The translations under genes were made by a program, and so were the position numbers. This document shows, piece after piece, positions 41,715 through 49,579 of a DNA stretch of 64,000 nucleotides. The stretch is from NCBI GenBank assembly GCA_910588205.1, contig CAJUQK010000005.1:1-64000 (forward strand), given 5' to 3'. The DNA is from an uncultured Eggerthellaceae bacterium (GTDB lineage Bacteria; Actinomycetota; Coriobacteriia; Coriobacteriales; Eggerthellaceae). Every line of letters begins with the position of its first letter. Position 1 is the stretch's first letter. The notes under the pieces are model-generated. The model saw only the letters and a list, made by a program, of their open reading frames with translations. It had not been told where the DNA came from and did not search any database.

Positions 41715-43799
41715 TCACTGAACCAAAGTGGTGCCCGATTGCACGAGCGTTGGAAGCAGCTTGGGCGTGTTGACAGCGCTGATGGTCGTCAGATTTGGAC
41801 ATCCTCTTACCTCCAAGGAGTTGAGCTCAACGAGTCCATCAACGCTCAATGAAGACAACGGATCGTCGATCAAAGTGACCTTCTGCAAGGCAGTATTGGC
41901 CGTCAGATCCAATGCACTGATGCCCACGGTGGACAGATTCAAACCGGCCAGATTTGCGCAACCTTCCAAACCGTCTACCGCGGCAAGCTTGTCAAGCCCG
42001 CCGACGAACAATGATGTCACGCTGCCGCTCGAGGGCAAAACGACGGATGAAATGCCGTTGCCGTTGGACGTGTATCCCGAGGTGCGCTCATTGTACTTTC
42101 CGCCAAGCACAGAGAGCGATCTCAATTGGGTGAAGCCGCTCAAGTCCATTGAACCAGAAGCGCCGGGTTCGACATAGAAGCTCAAGGACTTGAGATCTTT
42201 ATTCTTGAGGAGAAGATCTATGGTTCTATTTCCTTTATAGCTGAACATGACACCGCCGGACAGAGCCTCTCCCAACTCATCCGGTGAGAGTATTTCATCT
42301 CCATTCTCGTCATATGACGAAGCAATGGATTCCAAAGTCATGGACATTCCGTTGGATGTGACATCGGCGAAGTACTCGGACGTAATAGGGATGGCGCCTT
42401 TTTCCAATGCCTCTTGACGAGCCTTTTCCTTCTCCTGTTCTTCGACGGCCTTTCGCTCTTCTTCTGCCTTCGCCTCGGCTTCGGCCTTTTCCTGAGCCGC
42501 GATAGCTGCAGCCCGCTCCTGTTCAGCTGCGAATTCCGATGCGGCATTGAAAACTGCGATGCCCGCAACGATGAGCACGATCACCGCAACGATGACTCCG
42601 ACGATCAGCAGCTTTGCTTTCGTTGCGCCCTTGGCTGCCTTCGCGATGAGCGCCTTGAACTCCTCCAGTTCCTTCTTGAGCTGCCCGATGCGCTTCTCAA
42701 GGGCATCGATGGCGCTCTTCATACGTTCGGTCTCTTCAGGGTGGTCATTGATGTCGTTCGCTTCATCGATATCGTGCTGGGCTTCCATCAGCTGCATATT
42801 GCTCGCTTCGATGGATTCGCGCGCAGCGGCTATCTCCCTTTCAAGAGGCTCAACGATCGAACGGATGGGGGCCTGCTGTTCCGCTTGTTCAGCAGCGATC
42901 TTGTTGAAGTCGGATTGAGCGCTGTTCAGCAGGTTCTTCTTCGCGCTTGATTCTGTCACGGCCTGATTGAGCTCGTTTTCGAAATTGCGGACATCCTGTT
43001 CTGCGGAAGACCGCATGGATGTTGCGCTGGTTTTCGCCGATTGAGCCGATGACAGATTCATGTTCGCTACTGAAAGCTCCGATTGGAGCACGGATGTGTT
43101 GATCGATTCGCCTTTGCTCGAAAGTTCCGAGACGGCGCTGTTGAGACTGATTATCTTTTGCTGAGCCGCTGCTTCCCGCTTGGTAGCATCTTCGATCTGC
43201 TTGAGCGTTTGCGAAAGAGCCGTGCGGGCACCCTCTAAAGACCGATTGACGGACTCGACTTTGGCTTCTGCCTGCGCATACTCCGCTTCCGCGCTCTCAA
43301 GCCTTTCCTTGTATGGCTGAAGTTCGCGTTCGTGCCTTTTCACGATCTGGTCAAGCTGTTTTTTCTGCGGAGCAAGCTCCTTTTCGAATTGAGCGATGTT
43401 CGCTTGCTGAGCAGCTATGTTTGCCTGCGCATCTTGCACTGCCTGATTTCGCGTGGCGATGATCTCACCGTAATTCGAGGCGATGGCACTGCGCTTTTCA
43501 TAGGCAGCTTTGTCGTTTGCATACTGCGTTTCGGCATCGTGTATCTCTGATTCCAGAGCAGCAGCTTGCTTCTTCAAGCTGCCTACTTCTTTGAGACCAC
43601 GGAAGCTGTCCTTGATGTTCTTCTTCGCCTTGTCCCCTTTTGATCCGCCATCAGGCTTCTCGCTTGTTTCAAGGGTTTCACCTTTAGAACCCTCTGGCTG
43701 GGTGCCGAGCTCAGCATTCGTATCCAAAGCTGTTTCAGATCCAGAGTCTTGACCATCAGTTTTATTCTCTGCATTGGAAGTATCTTCCGGAGTACGCAT
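41715..43799 (-). CDS. Large coiled-coil membrane protein with EF-hand and leucine-rich end
   Basis: A 694-residue protein. Residues 1-60 are acidic and Ser/Gly-rich; 65-385 form long coiled coils; one membrane helix spans about 396-418; a second Ala/Glu-rich coiled coil covers 422-468; an EF-hand loop D497-E508 (DENGDEILSPDE) follows, and 525-690 resemble leucine-rich or beta-helix repeats (LDLTANTAL, LSVDGLVELNSLEVRGCPNL). It may span the membrane with the coiled coil on one side and the repeat domain on the other. AGAGAGG precedes the ATG. Upstream is a promoter with a ten-G spacer, suggesting phase variation. Confidence 0.8.
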   Translation of the reverse strand: MRTPEDTSNAENKTDGQDSGSETALDTNAELGTQPEGSKGETLETSEKPDGGSKGDKAKKNIKDSFRGLKEVGSLKKQAAALESEIHDAETQYANDKAAYEKRSAIASNYGEIIATRNQAVQDAQANIAAQQANIAQFEKELAPQKKQLDQIVKRHERELQPYKERLESAEAEYAQAEAKVESVNRSLEGARTALSQTLKQIEDATKREAAAQQKIISLNSAVSELSSKGESINTSVLQSELSVANMNLSSAQSAKTSATSMRSSAEQDVRNFENELNQAVTESSAKKNLLNSAQSDFNKIAAEQAEQQAPIRSIVEPLEREIAAARESIEASNMQLMEAQHDIDEANDINDHPEETERMKSAIDALEKRIGQLKKELEEFKALIAKAAKGATKAKLLIVGVIVAVIVLIVAGIAVFNAASEFAAEQERAAAIAAQEKAEAEAKAEEERKAVEEQEKEKARQEALEKGAIPITSEYFADVTSNGMSMTLESIASSYDENGDEILSPDELGEALSGGVMFSYKGNRTIDLLLKNKDLKSLSFYVEPGASGSMDLSGFTQLRSLSVLGGKYNERTSGYTSNGNGISSVVLPSSGSVTSLFVGGLDKLAAVDGLEGCANLAGLNLSTVGISALDLTANTALQKVTLIDDPLSSLSVDGLVELNSLEVRGCPNLTTISAVNTPKLLPTLVQSGTTLVQ

Positions 43800-43841
43800 A
43801 TGCTCAGACCTCTCTTTACAAACCCATCAACAAGCTAAAAA

Positions 43842-43872
43842 AGGGTACCCCCCCCCCAGCGTATTTTGTCAA
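43842..43872 (-). promoter_or_regulatory. Candidate phase-variable promoter with G10 spacer
   Basis: On the reverse strand a perfect -35 box TTGACA (43867-43872) is followed by nine bases, ten consecutive G (43848-43857) and a weak -10 TACCCT (43842-43847), total spacer 19. Loss of one or two G would bring the spacer to the optimal 17-18. This is the arrangement by which Neisseria porA and opc promoters vary expression. The start codon of the coiled-coil gene lies 43 bases downstream. The remainder of the gap to the Fic gene (43873-44040) shows nothing clear. Confidence 0.65.
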
Positions 43873-44040
43873 GAAGCGGTTACTCAGATGTGCACCTTGA
43901 ATGTGGACATACCAAAGCTTGCCTGACAACATCCAAGGAATAGCAGCACAGCCCGTTTCAGAAGCGAGCACCAACCCAAGGAAGACCAACGAAAGAGGAT
44001 GGGCGCCCCTTCATCATTCGATGCACACGATCAGTAGATT

Positions 44041-44056
44041 TTGCCGATATCGGCAA
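44041..44056 (+). promoter_or_regulatory. Palindromic operator upstream of the Fic gene
   Basis: TTGCCGATATCGGCAA is a perfect 16-base palindrome. It overlaps the -35 position of a promoter whose -10 is TATACT (44076-44081). The half-site TTGCCGAT recurs at 44096. Since the Fic protein has its own helix-turn-helix, autoregulation is likely. A second near-palindrome AATAAGCCTTATT follows. Confidence 0.65.
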
Positions 44057-44095
44057 TAAAATAAGCCTTATTGCGTATACTCGTGCTATGGATTC

Positions 44096-45013
44096 TTGCC
44101 GATAGAAAGCATGCCGATGGACTATCTTTCTGTTTCAAAGACAGCAGAACGCTGGGGCGTATCCGAGCGCAGTGTTCGCAATTACTGTGCCCTTGGTCGC
44201 GTTCCGGGGGCGTTTCTCACTGGCAAAACATGGAGCATCCCTGCGGATGCCCCAAAGCCCCTGCGGACAAATGGACGGGCTCCCCATCCCTCCCCGCTTC
44301 TCGAACGGCTCCGAGAAGAGAAGACTTCGCGAACCAAGGGTGGCATTTACCACAAGATCCAGGTGGAGTTCACCTACAACTCTAATCATATCGAGGGTAG
44401 CCGACTTTCCCTCGATCAAACGCGACAGATCTTCGAGACTGCTACGGTAGGATGCCAAGATAACCCCATCAACGTAGACGATATAGTGGAAGCAGCCAAT
44501 CACTTCCGCGCGATAGACTTCGTGATAGACAATGCTCAACGGCCGCTTTCGGCTCACATGTTCAAGGAATTGCATCGCCTTCTCAAGGCGAACACCACCG
44601 ATGCCACAAAAGACTGGTTCCAGGTGGGAGAGTATAAATCACTACCCAACGAGGTGGCGGGACGCTGCACAACGCTTCCAGAAGACGTTCCAGCAGCCAT
44701 GGACCAGCTCCTTAAAGCCTACAATGCTCATAGGCTTCATCCCTTTGAGGAGATCGTGGCGTTCCATGTCGCGTTCGAACGGATCCACCCTTTCCAAGAC
44801 GGCAATGGGCGTATCGGACGACTCATCATGTTCAAGGAATGCCTTGCGAACGCTATCGTTCCTTTCGTCATCGAAGATGACATGAAGATCTACTATTACC
44901 GTGGCTTAGCAGAATGGGATACGGAGCAAGGATTTCTCATAGATACCTGTCGGGCAGCTCAAGATCGCTTCAAGACAACGCTGGACTACTTCCGCATTGA
45001 CTGTAGTCAGTAA
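44096..45013 (+). CDS. Fic-domain protein with N-terminal HTH
   Basis: A 305-residue Fic protein, probably an AMP-transferase (or related nucleotidyl transferase). Residues 8-50 form a MerR/excisionase-like helix-turn-helix; the inhibitory helix motif S96-xxx-E100-G101 (SNHIEG) is in front of the Fic core, and the catalytic HPFQDGNGRIGR is at 231-242, intact. This is a class II, self-inhibited type. Start is uncertain: TTG 44096, ATG 44111 or ATG 44117, the last leaving MDYLSVSKTAERWGVSE. Stands alone with a palindromic operator. Confidence 0.88.
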   Translation: MPIESMPMDYLSVSKTAERWGVSERSVRNYCALGRVPGAFLTGKTWSIPADAPKPLRTNGRAPHPSPLLERLREEKTSRTKGGIYHKIQVEFTYNSNHIEGSRLSLDQTRQIFETATVGCQDNPINVDDIVEAANHFRAIDFVIDNAQRPLSAHMFKELHRLLKANTTDATKDWFQVGEYKSLPNEVAGRCTTLPEDVPAAMDQLLKAYNAHRLHPFEEIVAFHVAFERIHPFQDGNGRIGRLIMFKECLANAIVPFVIEDDMKIYYYRGLAEWDTEQGFLIDTCRAAQDRFKTTLDYFRIDCSQ

Positions 45014-45084
45014 ATGCGCTCAGGACTGGATCACGCAACTCCCTCGAAGAATCCGTTGATGTGACATTCGGTAGTTGTTGCGTT

Positions 45085-45172
45085 GGGCCGAACACGTTCG
45101 GCCCCTACGAAAACCGCCGCGCATGTCACCTGGGCGAACCATGCGTTGTAGGGGCCGATCTGGATCGACCCC
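45085..45172. repeat. Two palindromic intergenic repeat copies
   Basis: 45085-45108 (GGGCCGAACACGTTCGGCCC then CTAC) and 45148-45172 (GTAGGGGCCGATCTGGATCG then ACCCC) belong to the same family as the four copies near 40.2 kb. No gene was found in the 45014-45262 gap. Confidence 0.8.
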
Positions 45173-45262
45173 CTGTGGCACCCAAGTGAACCCTGTACGC
45201 CAGGCTACCCGGCAGGTACTGCAACGATCATGGTGCGCATGACCTTCGCGCAACGCATCCTT

Positions 45263-46054
45263 CTAGGCGCATCGTTGCAGTGAGTCTGAGACGTTCATGA
45301 GATCGATCAAGCTGTTGCGGTTCAAGAGCTCAGAGAGGCGTGCCATTTTAAGCTCTTGCTCCTCAAAGAAGAGATCCAGGCCGCCTGGAGAACCCCCGAG
45401 CCCCTCTGGCTGCGCACGAGTTGACAAGCCCGCGTTGAACATCACCTCAGCGAGGCCATTGAAAGCCATGACCCAGAAGATGCTAGCGCAAAGGGAATAG
45501 CGTTCGTATTCCGTGAGCTGCGCGGGTGCCCAGAGCGCATGGCCCAAGACCTGGGGCCACGGAGTACCGATGAGAGACCCCACAGGGGTGAGCGCCTGGG
45601 CTTCGAAGTCAGCCACGGGATGCTCAGCGGCGTTCACCGCCTGCAGGAACTCAGGGATGGAGAGCGCGTAGTCAATGGCATCAGAGGGGTGAGCAGTGAC
45701 CTTCGATACGTCCAGGATGACCGAGCGGATATCACGCCTCAGACCGTTCCCGGGACTGAGGTATTCGAAGGTCTGCACAGGTACGATGATCCGAGAGAGC
45801 GCAGGAGACGGATCAGGCTCTAGGCTATACATCAATTGGAGCGCAGAAGATGTCTTGGAAAGCAGATGGCGTTTGGCGCTACCCGTGAGAAGCCGCGGAT
45901 CCAGCTTCCAAGAGAGCTGATCTTGCAGCAACACCCCTAAGAGCTTCTCAGCGTCAAGGCTCTTGAATGCCGCATGAACGCAGGTGATATCTTCCGGATC
46001 AACGGTTACTTGGGTGAAGCAATACCTGATGGGAGTTGAGTTCTGAGACGACAT
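45263..46054 (-). CDS. Unknown protein behind a LexA-type box
   Basis: A 263-residue soluble protein, family not recognised. It has no membrane segment or signal peptide. Visible features are VDPEDITCVHAAFKSLDAEKLLGVLLQD near residue 20, a Trp/Ala-rich helical stretch (TPWPQVLGHALWAPAQLTEYERYSL) and a terminal LIDLMNVSDSLQRCA. The ATG at 46054 has GGAAGG upstream; a TTG at 46147 would add 31 residues. The promoter carries a GAACnnnnGTTC palindrome overlapping its -35 box, so SOS control is predicted. Confidence 0.7.
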   Translation of the reverse strand: MSSQNSTPIRYCFTQVTVDPEDITCVHAAFKSLDAEKLLGVLLQDQLSWKLDPRLLTGSAKRHLLSKTSSALQLMYSLEPDPSPALSRIIVPVQTFEYLSPGNGLRRDIRSVILDVSKVTAHPSDAIDYALSIPEFLQAVNAAEHPVADFEAQALTPVGSLIGTPWPQVLGHALWAPAQLTEYERYSLCASIFWVMAFNGLAEVMFNAGLSTRAQPEGLGGSPGGLDLFFEEQELKMARLSELLNRNSLIDLMNVSDSLQRCA

Positions 46055-46186
46055 GAGCGCACCTTCCTTTTCCTGATAGCCTTCGCAAGCGTTTTGGTTG
46101 GGCAGGTATGAGCCCAACGAGCTGGACGCCTTGCTGCCTGCGGCCAATCAGGAGTGGGTGCGCTTGCTCTTCATGATGTGAAGAGG

Positions 46187-46216
46187 ATTATAGCACTAAA
46201 TAAGAACGTTTGTTCG
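46187..46216 (-). promoter_or_regulatory. Promoter with LexA-type operator
   Basis: On the reverse strand CGAACAAACGTTC (46204-46216) fits the actinobacterial/Bacillus-type SOS box (CGAACnnnnGTTC). It overlaps a -35 candidate GAACAA (46210-46215), with TATAAT (46187-46192) 17 bases further as a perfect -10. The controlled gene would be the 263-residue protein at 45263-46054. Confidence 0.6.
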
Positions 46217-46227
46217 AATAATATGGA

Positions 46228-46515
46228 TCATCTCCGTTTAGATGTGAGGGAGATGATCTCCTTTCGAGCCCGATTCCATCGACGGCTACCATAGCCCGCG
46301 AAACCGGCGGCCACGATGGCGGCTACGAAGATGGCCATGTTTGCCATCTGGGTGTTCGCCCAAGCGGCTCCCTGGATGGTGGCGGTGGTCTTGATGAGGA
46401 TCAAGACCACCATGATGACAACAGCAGCTATCACTTGGATGAGACCGCTGCGCTTCTTGACCTCTAGTTCCCGAAGCCTTTGCTCGCGGCGACCCTTGCT
46501 CTTCCGGCTGCTCAT
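46228..46515 (-). CDS. Small two-helix membrane protein
   Basis: A 95-residue protein with a basic N-terminus (SSRKSKGRREQRLRELEVKKRSG) and two hydrophobic helices at about residues 25-45 and 57-75. GGGGGA is upstream of the ATG at 46515; an ATG 4 codons earlier is possible. It follows the SpoVA-like gene by 26 bases on the same strand and may act with it. Family unknown. Confidence 0.65.
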   Translation of the reverse strand: MSSRKSKGRREQRLRELEVKKRSGLIQVIAAVVIMVVLILIKTTATIQGAAWANTQMANMAIFVAAIVAAGFAGYGSRRWNRARKEIISLTSKRR

Positions 46516-46541
46516 GACATCCCCCATCCTTGCTTTAAGGC

Positions 46542-47492
46542 TTAAGCGCTGGTAGATTCCTTCGCGACAGCTGGATCCACCTCGTAATCAAAGCCCTCGA
46601 TGTTGTCAGAGGGCGGCATCTTCTCAGTGAGCTCGGCCAGAGAATGCTGAGCCTTCTCCACATGCACCTCATGAATGGGCTTACGACCGAACACGGCATT
46701 GTAGATCCAGAAGGTGAACAGAGCCGTGAGCGCGAGGCCGCACACTGCAAGGGCGAATGAGCCCAGGTGCACGAGACCCGCCATGGCGTGTTCTCCGCCC
46801 AGGAACAGATCCATGCCGATGTTATAGGTGTTATAGCCACCGACCGTGATCATGACCGAGAAGCCCTGACCCGCGAAGTTAGCCAGCGCTCCGGAGACCC
46901 CGAACGGGGCGAGGATAGCTCCAACCATCCACGCCGTCATCAGAATGTAGAGCGGAGTGGTCTTAGGCGTGATGGCCTTGCATACGAGGAAGAGCACCTG
47001 GAAGACAGCCGCAAGCAGGCCGCCCACCCAAAAGGCGTTGACGAACAACATCCCGCCTTCGGTCTTGGGAACCCCGAGGTTCTGCCCAGGCTGAACGCCC
47101 ATCATCCCGCAGACGTAACCAAGAGCCACGCATATCGCCATGAACAGCACGTTGAACCAAACGACGAACCAGACGCAGTTCCAGATGCACTTTCCCATGG
47201 ATTCGTTCTTCGTGGTCCAAGGGCCTACCGCCTTCATGCCCACGGCCATGGCGAAGCCAGAGAACGGAAGGAGGGCACCGAACGTAGCCCACTCCTCGAC
47301 GTATTGGTAGATGGCTAGGCCACCCAAGATACAGCCGATGATGCCCATGGACACGAGCGTTGCGCCGCCCGTGAAGAACTCCATAGGCGTGCCCGTGAGC
47401 ACGACCTGCCAAAACGAGAGGATGGTTTGTGCGATGAGCGCAAACAGACCTCCCACGAAGAAGCTATAGATGACTGTCTTGTAAGGCTTCAT
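46542..47492 (-). CDS. SpoVA-like (SpoVAC/SpoVAE) membrane protein
   Basis: A 316-residue polytopic membrane protein with about eight helices. The N-terminal segments FFVGGLFALIAQTI, GCILGGLAIYQYVEEWATFGALLPFSGFAMAVGMKAV resemble SpoVAC/SpoVAEB, which form a dipicolinate/ion channel in endospores; here duplicated or extended. The acidic C-terminal tail (60 residues) is cytosolic. As the organism class is non-sporulating, a general small-molecule or mechanosensitive channel is a likelier role. Placed after adenine deaminase with a short gap. Confidence 0.55.
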   Translation of the reverse strand: MKPYKTVIYSFFVGGLFALIAQTILSFWQVVLTGTPMEFFTGGATLVSMGIIGCILGGLAIYQYVEEWATFGALLPFSGFAMAVGMKAVGPWTTKNESMGKCIWNCVWFVVWFNVLFMAICVALGYVCGMMGVQPGQNLGVPKTEGGMLFVNAFWVGGLLAAVFQVLFLVCKAITPKTTPLYILMTAWMVGAILAPFGVSGALANFAGQGFSVMITVGGYNTYNIGMDLFLGGEHAMAGLVHLGSFALAVCGLALTALFTFWIYNAVFGRKPIHEVHVEKAQHSLAELTEKMPPSDNIEGFDYEVDPAVAKESTSA

Positions 47493-47501
47493 ATTCCTCC
47501 C

Positions 47502-47630
47502 CTAGATACCTGCGACCAGCCCTTTTCTGGCCGCGTCCCCCTTTGCACAGAGCGCCCTTGAAAGAGCGCAGAAGATGGAGAGATTATAGAGTACTGCTCC
47601 CACCCCAAGGCCGTTGAGCTGATGATTCAT
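47502..47630 (-). CDS. Possible 42-residue protein
   Basis: ATG 47630 with GAGGG upstream opens a 42-residue frame beginning MNHQLNGLGVGAVLYN and rich in Ala/Leu, likely an amphipathic or short membrane helix. It lies between adenine deaminase and the SpoVA-like gene, with 9 bases to the latter. Only position and ribosome binding site support it. Confidence 0.4.
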   Translation of the reverse strand: MNHQLNGLGVGAVLYNLSIFCALSRALCAKGDAARKGLVAGI

Positions 47631-47668
47631 GATAACCCTCGCGGCGAGAGGGCTGCCATGAGACCGTC

Positions 47669-49474
47669 CTAGACGAACAGATCGACGAATTCGAACTTCG
47701 TGCAATCCACGAGCCCTCTATTGGTGAGGCGCAGCTCCGGCAAGCAGGCCAGAGGGATGAGCGCCATGGTCATGAACGGCGAGGGCATGGCGCAGCCGAT
47801 CTGGGCCCACGCATCCTCCAGTCCGTGGACCTTCTTGCTCATCTGCTCTGCCCCCAGATCATCCATGAGCCCTGCTATGGGCAGCTCCACAAGCCCCAGC
47901 ACCTCACCGTCAGCCACGACCACCATGCCTCCCCCGCACTGGATGAGGGTGTTGGCCGCCAGCGCCATATCAGCGTCATTGGTGCCCACCACCAAGAGGT
48001 TATGGGCATCGTGGGCCACGGTAGAGGCCATGGCGCCACGCTGGATGCCAAAGCCTTTGGTGAACCCCACGCCGTAGGTGCCCGTCTCATGGTGACGCTC
48101 AAACACGAAGGTCTTGAGCACGTCTTGGGCAAGGCTGCTTTCCAGCTTGCCATTCACCACGGGTAGGTCAACATGGGTCTCGAAAGCCCCCACCTTGCCC
48201 GGGATGATCTCAATGGTGCGCACGGTGACCGTATCCTCATCCGCTGCTTCAGCAGGCACCGGCACCGCGAAGGAATCAGGAGTGATCTCATCCTTCAAGT
48301 GCATGGAGCGTGTGACCCAGGCAGGGTATCCATAGGACCCAAGGGGGAACAGCACCGCTCCGTCTTCGGCCACCACATCACCATCGATGATGGTGCGCGT
48401 GACGTTCAGTGTATCCAAGCCATCCAAGAACACGATGTCGGCGCATTTCCCTGGCGTGATGGAACCCAGCTCGTTATCCATGCGGAAGCAAGTGGCCACA
48501 TTGAGGGTGACCATCTGGATGGCTTGGATGGGCGGGATACCGCAGCTCACCGCCACGCGCAGCACATGGTCAAGATGACCATCCTCCACCAGCGTATGGG
48601 GATGGGTGTCATCGGAGACGAGATGAGCGAAACGCGTATCTATGTCCGTATCCGTGATGGCATGAGCCAGTTCAGGCAAGTCGTGCCAGGCTGACCCATA
48701 GCGAAGCTGGGCATATTGGCCCAAGCGCATCTTAGCCAGAGCGTCTTCGGCCCGGGTGGATTCATGGCAGCAGCGCACACCAGAGGCCACGTAGGCATTG
48801 AGGCCCCGATCGTTCTCAGGGATGGAGTAGTGACCGGTGATGACCTTATCAGCCTTCAGCGTTTCCGCCAGCTCCCCATGGGCGTGATCGGTGCCGTTCA
48901 CCACTCCCACGAAGTTCATCATCTCACCCAGACCCACCACTCCATCCCAGGTCATGGATTCCGCTATCTCCTTAGGACCGACGGATGACCCGGTGTCCTC
49001 GAACCCAGGTACCGCAGGTACGCAGGAAGGCGTGGTGACCATGGCCTTGAGAGGCGTGCGGGCCGCATCATCCATCATGACCTTCACGCCCTCCAATCCC
49101 AGCACGTTGCAGATCTCATGGGGATCCCAGTAGATGCCCACCGTACCGTGAGGGATGACAGCCCGGGCGTATTCTCCCGCACCCATCATGGAAGATTCCA
49201 CATGGATGTGCCCGTCCAGGAAACCGGGAGCGATGTACTGGCCGTTCGCTTCGATGACCAGCGTCTCATCTCCGATGCAATGGTCAGCCTGACCCACATA
49301 GGCTATACGCCCACAGGAGATGGCCACGTCCATGTTCTCCTGTATCTCAGCCGTGCAGACATTGACCAGCTTCGCGCCCGTTATGACCACATCAGCGCTC
49401 GTGCGTCCTTGGGCCACATCGGCCAAGGTTTTGGTGCATTCCCAGAGGGGCATCTTACAGAACCGGTTGATCAT
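47669..49474 (-). CDS. ade: Adenine deaminase
   Basis: A 601-residue amidohydrolase converting adenine to hypoxanthine. Motifs: YIAPGFLDGHIHVESSMM (metal site), GTVGIYWDPHEICNVLG, ITGHYSIPEN, RCCHESTRAEDAL, HLVSDDTHPHTL. The C-terminal half has the adenine deaminase domain (GVGFTKGFGIQRGAMASTVAHDAHNLLVVG). AGGAGGA precedes the ATG at 49474. Length typical. Downstream of the EF-G-like gene but separated by a hairpin. Confidence 0.94.
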   Translation of the reverse strand: MINRFCKMPLWECTKTLADVAQGRTSADVVITGAKLVNVCTAEIQENMDVAISCGRIAYVGQADHCIGDETLVIEANGQYIAPGFLDGHIHVESSMMGAGEYARAVIPHGTVGIYWDPHEICNVLGLEGVKVMMDDAARTPLKAMVTTPSCVPAVPGFEDTGSSVGPKEIAESMTWDGVVGLGEMMNFVGVVNGTDHAHGELAETLKADKVITGHYSIPENDRGLNAYVASGVRCCHESTRAEDALAKMRLGQYAQLRYGSAWHDLPELAHAITDTDIDTRFAHLVSDDTHPHTLVEDGHLDHVLRVAVSCGIPPIQAIQMVTLNVATCFRMDNELGSITPGKCADIVFLDGLDTLNVTRTIIDGDVVAEDGAVLFPLGSYGYPAWVTRSMHLKDEITPDSFAVPVPAEAADEDTVTVRTIEIIPGKVGAFETHVDLPVVNGKLESSLAQDVLKTFVFERHHETGTYGVGFTKGFGIQRGAMASTVAHDAHNLLVVGTNDADMALAANTLIQCGGGMVVVADGEVLGLVELPIAGLMDDLGAEQMSKKVHGLEDAWAQIGCAMPSPFMTMALIPLACLPELRLTNRGLVDCTKFEFVDLFV

Positions 49475-49530
49475 CTCTTCCTCCTAGGACAGAGTAAAAG
49501 CGAAGATGTGGCCTTCGCCCGAAAACGAGA

Positions 49531-49555
49531 AGCGCCCGCGGGAAGAGCGGGCGCT
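49531..49555 (-). terminator. Terminator hairpin of the EF-G-like gene
   Basis: AGCGCCCGC (49531-49539) pairs with GCGGGCGCT (49547-49555), 24 bases after the stop of the EF-G-like gene on the reverse strand, followed by TCTCGTTTTCG. The T-run is short, so efficiency is uncertain. Confidence 0.65.
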
Positions 49556-49579
49556 GATGAGCATGGTGGGCAGCGTTAC

